Source of the DNA: Parastagonospora avenae f. sp. tritici 18332-5
Taxonomy: Eukaryota > Ascomycota > Dothideomycetes > Pleosporales > Phaeosphaeriaceae
NCBI GenBank assembly: GCA_022559985.1
Contig: JAFJTR010000037.1
Span: forward strand, 124,001-188,000
Length of the DNA stretch: 64,000 nt
Direction: 5' to 3'
Within the stretch, counting starts at the first letter, position 1. The number at the start of each line of letters is the position of its first letter. Under the pieces are notes generated by a model that saw only the letters and a list, made by a program, of their open reading frames with translations, was not told the DNA's origin and searched no databases. Positions 1 through 10,879 of this stretch are shown here, piece after piece. The position numbers and the translations under genes were made by a program.

Positions 1-52
1 CTTATTATACCCCAAACTCAATCACCCTTTCAATCCAACACAACCCGTCACC

Positions 53-957
53 ATGCCCATCCAAGTTCCCCAGTCCACCGAGCTCAAGGACCTCTTCAGC
101 CTCAAGGGCAAGGTCGTCATCGTCACTGGTGCCTCCGGCGAGACCGGTATTGGCACCGAGGCTGCCCGTGGATGCGCTGAGTTCGGCGCGGATGTTGCCA
201 GTCAGTACAGCCCCAGCGCAAGCTTCTTCAAACCAACACTGACATGTCCACCATCTAGTCACCTACAACTCGCGCTCATCCGGAGCTGAGAAGAATGCCA
301 AGGAGATGAGCGAGAAGTACGGCGTCAAGGTCAAGGCCTACAAGTGCCAGGTCGGCGACTACTCGTCGTGCGAGAAGCTCATCAAGGACGTCGTAGCCGA
401 CTTTGGCAAGGTCGATGTCTTCATTGCCAACGCCGGCAAGACGGCCGACAACGGTATCCTCGATGCTACTGTCGAGCAGTGGAACGAGGTCATCGAGACC
501 GATCTCACTGGAACCTTCAACTGCGCGCGTGCCGTTGGTCTTCACTTCCGCGAGCGCAAGACCGGCTCCCTCGTCATCACTGCCTCCATGTCTGGTCACA
601 TTGCCAACTTCCCCCAGGAGCAGGCCTCGTACAACGTCGCAAAGGCTGGCTGCATCCACCTGGCTAAGTCGCTTGCCAACGAGTGGAGGGACTTCGCCCG
701 TGTCAACTCCGTCTCCCCCGGATACATTGACACTGGTCTTTCCGACTTCGTTCCCCAAGACATCCAGAAGCTGTGGCACTCCATGATTCCCATGGGCCGT
801 GATGCCAAGGCAACTGAGCTCAAGGGTGCCTACGTCTACTTCGCCTCTGACGCATCCTCGTACTGCACTGTAAGTTCCTATGCGCTTCTTTTAAGACCAG
901 AGCTAACGGCCACAGGGCTCCGATCTCCTCATTGACGGTGGTTACACTGTCCGATAA
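53..957 (+). CDS. NADP-dependent mannitol dehydrogenase (short-chain dehydrogenase/reductase)
   Basis: Interconverts fructose and mannitol with NADP(H) in the cytosol; this role is known for the close fungal homologues. I join exons 53-200, 259-869 and 916-957 (introns of 58 and 46 nt, donors GTCAGT and GTAAGT), giving 266 residues, the usual length of the family. The N-terminal Rossmann motif is VTGASGETGIG (residues about 24-34), an NAG motif follows (IANAGKTADN), and the catalytic Ser plus YxxxK are present in SMSGHIANF and SYNVAKAG. The C-terminus ends in LLIDGGYTVR, typical of classical SDRs. Resemblance to the Alternaria/Cladosporium mannitol dehydrogenase allergens (Alt a 8, Cla h 8) is strong by eye. 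Only 52 bases of upstream sequence lie in the window, so the promoter is cut off. Confidence 0.95.
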
Positions 958-1390
958 GCGCATCGCCCACTGTGGACGACGCAGACGAATGATACATTAC
1001 GAACAAGCATAGGGGTTATGCTGAAGCAACTATTCTTCCCTGTAGCTATTACCGTTATGATATGAACAAACGTCTTTGATCATCGAGCCTTCAGTGATGT
1101 ACTCATGCTACTTGTGCGCCAGCTCTAACACATGCTAGAACTAAGCTTTCGAGAATGCAAAGCTTATTACCGAACCACCAAAGGTCCCTCGGCATCATGT
1201 ACAAGATGATGCAACTTTTTGGCTAACATGACAGCTGCGGAAAGCGCTCCCGCAACGCGCTTGCAGCAGCCCCGCACTGACTCGAACACCCGCCCGCCGA
1301 CCCGCGGCATCTCATCTTAGCTCTCACCACCACCTCAAGACACTTGAGACACGACGCAGCCATGCGTCCAGCAACGCTCCAAGTGTTACA
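958..1390. other. Intergenic: mannitol dehydrogenase 3' end and acyl-CoA dehydrogenase leader
   Basis: 433 bases between two co-oriented genes. I see no further gene. It holds the 3' flank of the mannitol dehydrogenase and the leader of the acyl-CoA dehydrogenase, including the start of a short upstream reading frame at 1362. Confidence 0.6.
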
Positions 1391-1436
1391 ATGGCAATTC
1401 CAGCACCAAAGACGGTTGCGTCTCTTTCCTCTGTAG
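1362..1436 (+). promoter_or_regulatory. Upstream open reading frame overlapping the acyl-CoA dehydrogenase start
   Basis: An ATG at 1362 opens a 24-codon frame ending in TAG at 1434-1436. It overlaps the main ATG (1391) in a different frame. If transcription begins upstream of 1362, ribosomes starting here would miss the main start, so it could dampen translation. The main ATG has A at -3; the upstream ATG has G at -3. Whether the mRNA includes it is unknown. Confidence 0.4.
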
Positions 1437-2838
1437 AAGCATCGCCAAAGAAGGAGACTTTTGGCAACCTGGGCCCCTGGGCGGAACCTTCGTGTATGGT
1501 CATGAGATATGCGCTCAGAAACATTGCTAATACTGTCGCAGGGTACAGCTCCCTCGCATCCCCGTACTACAATGAATCTCACAAGAAGTTGCGCAATGCA
1601 CTGAGATCGTACATCGACGAGAACGTCAAACCGTACATGCTCGAATGGGAGGCGAAGGGCGAAGCACCAGTTGAAGAGCGCATGAAATGGGCCAAAACGG
1701 GCTTCCCCTTTGGCGATGTTCCCGAGCCATATAGGCCAAAGGACGTACCAGGCCCTGCCGGCATACCAGTTGGAGAAATGGATGTCTTCCATCTCCTCGT
1801 TTCTACAGACGAAGGAAGCCGAATTGAAGGCGGAGTTGGCACAGCTCTGGCTGGCGCAAGTGTGATTGGCGCACCACCCATCATACACCACGGTACCGAC
1901 GAGCAGAAGAAGAAGTGGCTGCCAGGTCTCTTTACTTGGGAGACGAGCTTCTGTCTGGGCATTACTGAGCCAAGTGGTGGCGTACGTCTATCTTGAAATA
2001 TCTTTCAGAGCTGGAGCTAATCCAGTATCAGTCGGACGTAGCGAACCTCCTCACCACTGCCACAAAATCCCCCGACGGCAAATCCTATATCGTCAACGGC
2101 TACAAGAAATGGATCACGGGTATGCCTTGGGCAACGCACATGACCACCGCCGTCCGCACCGGCCCACCTGATTCCGGCGCCCGCGGCCTTTCCGTGATCG
2201 TAATCCCTACCGATTCCCCAGGCCTAACATGGCGTCGCATCGAGAACAGTGGTCAAAGAGGCGGTGGCGCATCCTTCGTCGAACTCGACAACGTTTTGGT
2301 ACCTATCCAGAATCTACTGGGCAAGGAGAATGAAGGGTTCAAGATAATTATGACAAACTTCAACAAGGAGCGCTTCATCATGTCCATTGGCTGCAACCGC
2401 AAAGCCCGTACCTGTCTCAGTGAAAGCTTCGACTACGCATCCAAACGCCACACCTTCGGCAAGCCTATCCTCTCCAACCAAATCATCGCTCACAAACTCG
2501 CCACTATTGGTAGATACGTCGAGTCTCACTGGGCATGGCTCGAACAGCTTGCATACCACATTCAGCAATCTCCTACTGGATGGCAGGATCCTGAAATAGC
2601 TGGGCAAATCGCGCTCGCCAAAGTCCATGGGGGCCGCATCATAGAGATGGCGAACCGCGAAGCTCAGCAGATTTTTGGAGGCGCTGGATATCAGAAGGGT
2701 GGGCCTGGAGCCATTGTGGAGCAAATGAGTAGAGACCTCAGAATGATGGTCGTGGGAGGCGGAAGCGAGGAAATCATTGCGGACTTGGCGGTTAGGCAGG
2801 AGATGGGTATGGCACGGAGGAGGGGTTGGAAACTGTAG
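1391..2838 (+). CDS. Acyl-CoA dehydrogenase family flavoprotein
   Basis: FAD-dependent alpha,beta-dehydrogenase of acyl-CoA-like thioesters; probably mitochondrial or peroxisomal beta-oxidation or branched-acid catabolism, though the substrate is not readable from sequence. Exons 1391-1493, 1542-1981 and 2032-2838 join to 449 residues (introns 48 and 50 nt). Both junctions restore conserved text: the first gives a Trp codon before YSSLASPYY, the second gives ITEPSGG followed by SDVANL, the family FAD-binding signature. The C-terminal domain carries QQIFGGAGYQKGG and VVGGGSEEI. In many acyl-CoA dehydrogenases the base is the Glu of a YEGT motif; here that position reads Gly in VVGGGSEEI, so the base, if any, must lie elsewhere. 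No clear targeting peptide; the C-terminal WKL is not a standard peroxisomal signal. Confidence 0.9.
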
Positions 2839-3217
2839 GAGACAAAAGATTGATGAAGGTGGTGTAACGTTTGGCTCGGTATGTAATGAATGCCACGCTC
2901 GTAACCTGCTCATCTCACTTCATGTGAATAGCAACACGGACGGCTTCTTCCGTGTTAGCTGTGCTTGGCATGCGGAGTAAGGTTCGATTTGATCGACCTT
3001 GCATGGTGATCCCCGCCGCCAGCCAGCATCATGCCTTCAACGGCGGTTTTGCCAATACGAGATCATCTCTGTCAGGAGGGTTACACTGCATCTGTGCCGT
3101 CAGGGTGGATGCAGGTACGATGCAGCTGTCAGATCATGTCTCCCGCCGAAGAGCTAAAGGAGAGCGATCTGCTCTCCATGTGCTCCTCTTTACCAGTCGC
3201 CATCTTCAGGTTCAGAG
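2839..3217. other. Intergenic region
   Basis: 379 bases between the acyl-CoA dehydrogenase and the GH2 gene, both on +. It holds the 3' flank of the first and the promoter of the second. I see no gene or repeat in it. Confidence 0.5.
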
Positions 3218-5848
3218 ATGGAGGCGTTAAGGATAGCTGTTGGACGATGGGTCCTGGTCGTCGTGGTTATTGTATCTTGCACCCTGGCTACCACTTTTGA
3301 ACCCGTTCATTCATGGCGCGTCACTTCATCTGCTGGTGTCGCGGAGGATCTCACGCAGCTATCGTTACCCGGCATCGATACTTCATTATGGCACCATCTC
3401 AACGCTTCAAAGGGTACACTCATGGCCACCCTCATCGCAAACGGCGTCCACACAGAAGACTATCTCTTTTACTCGACAAACTTACAAAATATAGACACAG
3501 CTCAGTTCCGTGTCCCTTGGTACTACCGCGCGGAAATTAAACCTGAAGCTCCTGTCGATGGGCGCCACTGGTACACACTTCGGACCAATGGCATCAGCTC
3601 GTGTGCCGACATCTACCTTAATGGCCATGTTGTTGCCGATAAGGACACTCAGGCTGGAGCATACGTTGGCTTGGAATACGATGTGACTGATGTGTTGCAC
3701 GTTAACAAGACCAATGTTTTGTTGATCAAAGTGTATCCGACCGACTACAATCGAGACTTTGCACTGGGCTTCGTGGACTGGAACCCGTATCCGCCGGACA
3801 ATGGGACGGGAATTTGGCGAGACGTTGAGTTCAAGAGAACGGGACAGGTCGGATTGAGTACACCATGTGTGACGACTACGCTCAGTGGCGACGTTACGGT
3901 GTATGTCGACGTTAAGAATCTTGCAAAGAATGCCTCTGCTACTGGCACTCTGCATTGCTACATGTACGATCCTGATGGCCAGAAGATCGGCGAGCCAAGC
4001 AGTACATTCGGTCTCAAATCAAGAGAGCAAGCAGAGCTCAAAGTCAGCGCCAGAGTTCCCAATCCGAAGATATGGTGGCCGAAGCAATGGGGAAACCAGC
4101 CACTCTACAGCGTCCAATGCAACGCCACAATCCAAGGCGACAACCAAACCTCCGACACTACAACTACTAAATTTGGCATCCGCACAGTCTCATCTACTCT
4201 GAACACTACGTACAACGACACCACCTTCTTCATCAACGCTCAGCCCTTCCAAGTCCTCGGCGCCGGCTACACCTCCGACATATTCCTGCGCTTCTCCGAA
4301 TCCAAACTCCGCACCCAATTCGAATACACCCTGAACATGGGCCTCAACACAATCCGCCTCGAGGGCAAGCAAGAACACCCAGCTCTATACTCACTTGCAG
4401 ATGAAATGGGCCTCATGCTCCTCTCCGGTTGGGAATGCTGCGACAAATGGGAAGGCTGGAGTTTCAACGACGAGGGCTCGGGCGAAAAATGGGTCGACGC
4501 AGATTACACCATTGCGAACCTGTCTATGCGCCATGAGGCGGGCATGATGCAAGCACACCCGAGTATTCTGGGCTTTTTGGTCGGCAGTGACTTTTGGCCT
4601 GATGACCGCGCGACACAAATCTACGTCGATGCGCTGAGAGATATGCGCTGGGATACACCCGTCCTCGCATCTGCATCCCAGCGCGGCGCCCCGGATGCCC
4701 TGGGCAACGGCGGGATGAAAATGGCCGGGCCGTACGACTGGGTGCCGCCGAATTATTGGTATGATAGCGAGCAGCGACTCGGTGCGGCGGGGGGGTTTGG
4801 GTCGGAATTGGGCGCTGGGGTGGGCACGCCTGAACACAACAGTCTGGAGAAATTCTTACCGCCTGATGATATGGAGGATTTGTGGAAGAGCCCGAATAAG
4901 GGCTTGTATCATATGAGCACCAACGTATCGAGCTTTTATACAAGGCAGATATACAACGATGCGCTGTGGGCGCGGTATGGGGCGCCGACGTGTTTTGAGG
5001 ATTATCTTCTGAAGGCGCAGATGATGGATTACGAAGCGACGAGAGCGCAGTTCGAAGCCTATGTGTCGAGGTGGAGTAGGGACTTAGAACGACCGGCGAC
5101 AGGCGCGGTTTATTGGATGTTGAATAATGCGTGGCCGAGCTTGCATTGGAATCTGTTCGATTACTACATGCGCCCGGCAGGAGCGTATTTTGGGATGAAG
5201 AGCGCGGTGGGGAAGACCAAACACGTCCTGTATGGCTATGAGGATCGGACAGTATACTTGTTCGATCGTCAGCTCGCGTCTGATGATGGATCCGAGGGTA
5301 TGGTGGACGTCGAAGTCATCGACCTTCACGGCCGCACTTTATTCCAGCAAAGCTTCCAGGCGAAGTCGCAGCCAAACTCCGCCGTCAAAATTTCGACACT
5401 GCGGAATATAGCAAACGCGACAGACGTCCACCTTCTACGTCTGCAGCTCAAAAATGGCAACGAGGTCATGGACACTAACACGTACTGGCTCGCGCCAACA
5501 CTGGACCAAATGGACTGGGATAACTCAACTTGGTACCACACGCCCGTCACCAAGTACTCGAACCTCACTGCGCTCGCTAGTATGGCCAAGGCAGATCTCG
5601 ACGTTGCTTTTGATGGCAAGAAGGTTAGACTGGTGAACAGAAGCAACGTACCCGCAGTGTTCGTTAGGATGAATTTGGTGGATGACGGTGGGCAGGATGT
5701 GCTGCCGGTGGATTGGAGCGACAATTATGTTACGCTTTGGCCTGGGGAGGATAGGCAGGTGCTTGTGGAGTATGAGGGAAAGGGGGCAAGGGTGGAAGTT
5801 GATGGGAGGAATGTTGCGAAGCGGGCCGTTCGGGTGAGTGGGCAGTGA
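3218..5848 (+). CDS. Glycoside hydrolase family 2 exo-beta-D-glucosaminidase
   Basis: Predicted to release glucosamine from the non-reducing end of chitosan and its oligomers. It is one uninterrupted 876-residue frame. Residues about 8-28 form a hydrophobic signal peptide or anchor (RWVLVVVVIVSCTLATT). A jelly-roll sugar-binding domain follows (FRVPWYYRAEI, GIWRDVEF), then Ig-like and TIM-barrel domains. Candidate catalytic residues are Asp458 in LVGSDFWPDD and Glu530 in GFGSELGAG. They are 72 residues apart, as are the acid/base D469 and nucleophile E541 reported for the Amycolatopsis enzyme CsxA. The GSD (not NE) acid/base motif marks the exo-glucosaminidase subfamily rather than beta-mannosidase or beta-galactosidase. 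Several N-x-S/T sites fit secretion. Confidence 0.88.
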   Translation: MEALRIAVGRWVLVVVVIVSCTLATTFEPVHSWRVTSSAGVAEDLTQLSLPGIDTSLWHHLNASKGTLMATLIANGVHTEDYLFYSTNLQNIDTAQFRVPWYYRAEIKPEAPVDGRHWYTLRTNGISSCADIYLNGHVVADKDTQAGAYVGLEYDVTDVLHVNKTNVLLIKVYPTDYNRDFALGFVDWNPYPPDNGTGIWRDVEFKRTGQVGLSTPCVTTTLSGDVTVYVDVKNLAKNASATGTLHCYMYDPDGQKIGEPSSTFGLKSREQAELKVSARVPNPKIWWPKQWGNQPLYSVQCNATIQGDNQTSDTTTTKFGIRTVSSTLNTTYNDTTFFINAQPFQVLGAGYTSDIFLRFSESKLRTQFEYTLNMGLNTIRLEGKQEHPALYSLADEMGLMLLSGWECCDKWEGWSFNDEGSGEKWVDADYTIANLSMRHEAGMMQAHPSILGFLVGSDFWPDDRATQIYVDALRDMRWDTPVLASASQRGAPDALGNGGMKMAGPYDWVPPNYWYDSEQRLGAAGGFGSELGAGVGTPEHNSLEKFLPPDDMEDLWKSPNKGLYHMSTNVSSFYTRQIYNDALWARYGAPTCFEDYLLKAQMMDYEATRAQFEAYVSRWSRDLERPATGAVYWMLNNAWPSLHWNLFDYYMRPAGAYFGMKSAVGKTKHVLYGYEDRTVYLFDRQLASDDGSEGMVDVEVIDLHGRTLFQQSFQAKSQPNSAVKISTLRNIANATDVHLLRLQLKNGNEVMDTNTYWLAPTLDQMDWDNSTWYHTPVTKYSNLTALASMAKADLDVAFDGKKVRLVNRSNVPAVFVRMNLVDDGGQDVLPVDWSDNYVTLWPGEDRQVLVEYEGKGARVEVDGRNVAKRAVRVSGQ

Positions 5849-5994
5849 ATCAGGGACAAAGAGGAGGCCTGAGTAGAAGAGCATCTCTCAAACCGTGGAT
5901 TGTAACTATTTGAACAATGATTAGTCGTCTTGTGGCACTCCGAAAACTCCTGCTGGCCATAGACAGTCTTGCGACCTCGGGCTCGATCGATCCA

Positions 5995-8075
5995 TCAATC
6001 GCTGGGAGGTTGATCGGCGCTCCAAGATGCCATCGTCATACCGTCCATGAAGTGGTCGGCCATGTGCGTTGCCCGCATATCCCAAGTGGTGAGCTTCGCC
6101 ATACAGAACCCACACGTCCATGTTTCTTCAGCCTCCCTAGACTTACGCCACCTGTCTCTAACAATGTCTTGTAACGATGCTTTGTGGAAATTCTTGACAT
6201 GTTGTCGCAGGTGATCAGGTCTGAGAAAGGTCCTATCTGCCTCACTCTTCCTTGAGCATTCTACAATGCGATGTGTGTCTTGGAAGTGCTCGTCAAGGGG
6301 ATTCTCAAGTGAACAGAATGCGCAGATAGATGTTGCCCCATGAGTTGTTAGCCGCGGGCCAGTAGCTAGGTACGTCCACGTGTCTTTTGGACAATGTTGA
6401 GTTTGTTCGTGGCAGCGCCAGGACTTTGGAGCTAGACGCAAATTACCAAAGGTGCATTGCCATACGTCTTGAGATAACTGTTTATTAGGAATTTCGTCTC
6501 CATAGGGCCGCTGGAAATACTTTTCGAGAGATCCGATAGATACGCTCTCAGCATCTCCAGCGGGGACATCCGCAGGCTCAGACACACTCGGGTCATCCCC
6601 GCCGGCAACCTCTCCGGGAGGGCCATAGTCAAGCGATGTCTCTATCTCACCCTGCGACTCGGCTTCACTTGTGGTTTCGCTTGTGGACTCCTCATCCGGA
6701 TCTACACCGGGAGGTAAAATTGCGAGAGCAATTTCCTCCATATGGCGCGCAATTTGTATTGATAGAGCGCCACGACTATCAGAAGTGTAGTCGCAGCACA
6801 GAGGACATGATACACTCGAGATCGCGACGTCTAGACTGTGGCGTTGTTCTAGATGGCTCATCATTGCGTCACGATCTTCGAAGATGATCCTGGCGGCAGA
6901 GCACTCATCAAATAGGCAAGCATATGTAAGGATATCATCGAATATGTGCTTCCTGTAGGTCAATCTGTCAGCAGACTTACAAGCAATGGACCCAGGCCGA
7001 ATGACTCACTTCCATTCTTTGGTTGATTGGTATCTCAGTCTTGTTGGATACTGGGCATGCGAACACCTGACCGGACCGCGCTTGAGGCGGCAAGGGTGGC
7101 AGACGCCTGTGACTTGCTTCAGCCCTGCTGGACACCGAAGATGGTGCGTAAACAGTTTTAGGGTTCTGATCAGGCTCTGATCGCGCCGAGACTGAACTTC
7201 CCAGTACCGAGTCGTGAAAGATCGTTCTCGCTTTCCTGCTGGCTGCCATCTCTAGCTCTTGCTCATTAGCGATACGCTGGAGACGAAGCATGTGATTGTA
7301 TTGGTCCCAATTTAGTTTTCCCAGATGTGCCACGACAGCCGACGCAGCTAGTGGAAACCTTTGTGCGACGCTGTTGACATAGACTTGTTCTGGTAGGTTC
7401 TCTGCGATGTTTTCAAGAGCCCGGGGCTCCTCGTCGATGATGTTCTCCTTGGCCGGACACGAGAGACTGGGACTCAATATGATGAGAGTATCAATGTTCA
7501 TGCGTAGATCTTGACAAAAGGCTTCTTCGTCTTGTTCAGGTTGATGATCGTGAGTGTAGTCTTCTCCAAGGACATTCATAGCTTGCTCCAGAGCTTGAGC
7601 AATGTCTGTCGACTCTAATAACCTTCTCTGTTGATCTTCGCTGCTGATTAAGTGGACACATGCTATGATGTATCAGCATTGAGGACGTCAATAGCTTTTC
7701 ATTTGGAACATACAACATGTGATATATTGGCCAATAGACACAAGAATCAACAGGCAAGTAGGTATTGCGTAACTCGGTAGATCCGGTTAGTGTTTCATCG
7801 AGCCCACCTCGTAAACCGCCAAAATCGGAACCCCAAAAGAGCAGAGCTGCTGAATCGGATTCTAGTGATTGGCAATCTCGGGACATCGTAGGTCGTGTTT
7901 TCATGTCAAGGAGCATGAGGGCTAGGGTCTCTATGAGACAGTTGAACAAGAATCCGATTGGTCCTAGTTCGGTTTCGTGATTCTTCTGTTCGAGAGTGCC
8001 AGCCTGCCACCGCTCTATGCTCACACCAACATCCGGAGTAGCTGAACTCCTGCTGCCAGCTTTGCGTGACATCAT
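5995..8075 (-). CDS. Fungal C2H2-type zinc-finger protein, probably disrupted
   Basis: Belongs by eye to a large, poorly understood fungal family: helical N-terminal region, a linker with RLPPLP, then degenerate C2H2-like fingers. Proposed exons are 8075-7742, 7662-7010 and 6952-5995. The first intron (donor GTGTCT) joins the frames cleanly. The second has a good GTGAGT donor and CTACAG acceptor, but the frames do not match: the upstream exon ends at a codon boundary and the downstream needs two more bases. In addition the CPxC motif expected before the junction reads CPVS, so one zinc ligand is lost. Downstream fingers remain (ACLFDECSAARIIFED, then paired His; CPLCCDYTS; CGFCMAKL). I read this as a gene damaged by a small deletion at the splice site. 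A different intron structure or a base error could also explain it. Confidence 0.5.
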
Positions 8076-8310
8076 GTGGCCACAAAGTTTTGTTTTTTCT
8101 TGATGTATGCAGATTCCCTCGAGGGCAACGACACACACAAACAAACTACCAGTCGCTCAGTATTACATCGGTCCACCAGGAGCACCATAGTTAGTTACCT
8201 TAGCCTCTCTCATCAACAAGTGCCAGCCTCCGTACGTATAGCAATCTCCCTCTTTCCAACCCAATAGCTCACTACATCGCCGAGTTCGCAGGAAAGATAA
8301 CTGGTTTCTA

Positions 8311-8664
8311 ATGTGTGATGAAAACTATGTGGGAATGAATTTGTGTGGCATGGACATGTTGTTGGATGGAATTATGGTGCGGCTGAGCAGGCTGCGCCTC
8401 GCTGTTAAAACGCGTATTACTGTGTCCAACTTAAATCACACGCCTCAGGAGATCGTTAAGGCAAGGAGACTCCTAGACGAAGAACACCATTCTATTCAAG
8501 CTCTAGGCAAGCGATACCTTGAAGCTGTACGGAAATGCATCTACTGCGACTTTTCTTGCGACGAGGATCTCAACGGCGAAGCAATGCAAAGCGCGGTATA
8601 CACTGAGGTAGTGTGTGTTTTGCGGGATATTAAGTCTCAATGGGAGTCATTCTTCGGCGTTTAA
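8311..8664 (+). CDS. Small hypothetical protein (117 aa), uncertain
   Basis: An ATG-started frame of 117 codons with no family I recognise. The C-terminal two thirds look helical and charged (TPQEIVKARRLLDEEHHS) with two CxxC-like cysteines (CIYCDFSCDED). It lies divergently upstream of the damaged C2H2 gene in a gene-poor, AT-richer stretch, and no introns are evident. It may be chance or a gene remnant. Confidence 0.3.
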   Translation: MCDENYVGMNLCGMDMLLDGIMVRLSRLRLAVKTRITVSNLNHTPQEIVKARRLLDEEHHSIQALGKRYLEAVRKCIYCDFSCDEDLNGEAMQSAVYTEVVCVLRDIKSQWESFFGV

Positions 8665-10879
8665 GGTCCTCCTACTTCTACTCAGTGCAAGTACATTGTC
8701 TGAAGCTCGCGTAAATCATATAAGCAACTTAACAAGCCGACGTCTCTACAAGGGCCTTTCTTAGTCAGAGTATTCTCTTGGTCGTGCTGGTGGCGTTTTA
8801 CATGGTGAGAAAATCTGTCTTGAGCAGTAGGAGTAAGGTATAGGATGTGTAGGGGCTCCACCACATCATGCATACGACGGAATATTCTACTTCTCATGAA
8901 TAGGAATCATATTAGAGATATTCAAAAGTACATGATCACTTGCAACCTTGCTATATCACTTAGGCCTACTAGCGATTACGTCGTTTTTTATCCACGAAAC
9001 CCGCGCTGTGTCAAGCGCAGGCGATTTCTTGAGAATTTTCGAAGAAACCGGTGAATCCAGGTGCATTTAGCAATCTTAACACATCTATCTATACTGCTGC
9101 AAGAATCACAGTACGTGCATTAATTCTAGACACTTACAAGCCAGCAACCCTAGCTACATCTGCGCCAGTCCGGCAAAACCCAGCAAATTTGACACGACTC
9201 CACCTTTCTTCCTTCCCTACGCAACCAACAGCACAAAAAAAGGCAAAAAACATACAACAGCGGGGATTCGCCAGTGGTCACCCACCTGACTACTAATCCA
9301 CCGGTACGATGCTTATATATGGCTGAGCGGACGGGAAGCCTTGCTGTCTCTTGCTCTACCGTCACAATTGCCGCTAAATATACTGTTTTCGGGTTTGCGT
9401 AATCTGAAAACGGATGTTTAGCTTGTTCACGCTATGCTAATTATAAGCGCACTGCGCCACTTAAGGAGGCGAAGTACTCGGAGGATAGCGGCTGCCCGGC
9501 CCACTACTCTCTGGTCAGCTTGGTGGAGCGGGTATGAGCTGGCTGCTATTGGTGTACTGTAACATTGCTAATACGTATTCAAAAGGTGGGTGACGACGCG
9601 TGACTGAATACATGGGGGCGGACTATTGCTGCGCGTTCTGATTCATTGGGTAGAAGAATATGTTGGGGCTGAGCGGCACGGATTTGACTGATCGTTTGCT
9701 GACCCGGCGGTAATCCGTTGGCTGGGATAACGTTGTTGAGCTGTTGTGATGTAGCTGGCTTTATCAAGGTCCCCTTTTTCACTTCTGGCGTCTCGTGTTG
9801 CATTTCTCGGATACTGTCAAAGTCAGTCTTGCCGAACAACGCCTGTTTGCGATTTTCAGAATATGGTATTTTAGCAATCGCATGATCAAGACTGATCAGT
9901 TAGGGCTCGAAAGCTGTGCCTTGCTACACTTCGAGCAAAGACCCTTCTTTTGCGCTGGACACTAGTCTAAAAACAGCGTGGACATTTTCGCATGTGGTTT
10001 TGCATGAGATTTCGAGAGCTCCGAAACGAAGCATGGGACGCTAACTTCAAGACATAAATATATCGACAGTGAATTGATACTTGTTCTACGGCACCGACTA
10101 TGTATACGAACAAGTACGAGCCTTGTTGAAGACTCAAATGTGGGAGCAACGGAATATGTAAAGCCGTACATGGACGCGAGGTGGAGACGCAGCACTACAC
10201 TAATCTCTTCATTGGGAGACTTGATTTCTTCTAGCAGCACCTCGACTTGCTGTTCGTCGCTATCAACATCGATCTTTATCCTTGTTCTAGTTATAAGATG
10301 CATGTTCTAGCATCCTACTCTGTCGCTAGGGGCCTAGGGCACAAATCAACCAACTGCTCCAGTGGAGCAAATAGCCCGACGGACTTCAGCTGCAGTACAA
10401 GAGGCATGAGACGAGCCGCTACAAGGCCTTCCAGACATTGTCAATGTAGATGGCAAGAATTTGACTTTTGGTCCCTATCTACCCGCTCGCCGAGCAGCAG
10501 AAGCATACTGTAGGTCAGTCGGCACTACCCTCACCTTACCTAAGGTTCATCAGAAGCTAAACAACACAACACGATGCTTCGTCATCTCTCGTCGGTAATA
10601 GCGTTAATGTGTTTTATAAGCGAGTGCGCATTACAAGCAAGTGCGCACTGCTACTACATATATCTCTGGGACAGAACTTCTCACCTTCTTTCTCCACGCA
10701 ACGTCTTGAAACTACACCTGAGTATTGTACGTAGCATACCAATCAAGTTCCTTCATAAGCTCTGAGATCCCTACTGGTGCCTCTCGTGACACGCAACGTG
10801 TTTCAAATTCCCATGTGACTAACTGTGACATTTTCCTGACGTGATGTTCAATCGTGCTGAGACGATTGGTTTGCATTGT
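8665..10879. other. Gene-poor stretch, no convincing gene
   Basis: About 2.2 kb with only short, low-quality reading frames on both strands. Base composition looks AT-richer than neighbouring genes. Small echoes of one word occur (GTGCGCA followed shortly by another GTGCGCA near 10625-10650). I could not recognise transposase, reverse transcriptase, terminal repeats or RNA genes. It could be decayed transposon or ordinary spacer. Confidence 0.4.

Noticed and set aside
276..779. Antisense reading frame of 167 codons opposite the mannitol dehydrogenase
   Set aside because: It mirrors the codon pattern of the well-supported + strand gene and has no family resemblance.
1..5848. Mannitol dehydrogenase, acyl-CoA dehydrogenase and GH2 as a metabolic gene cluster
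   Set aside because: They are co-oriented neighbours, but there is no backbone synthase, transporter or regulator and no shared pathway.
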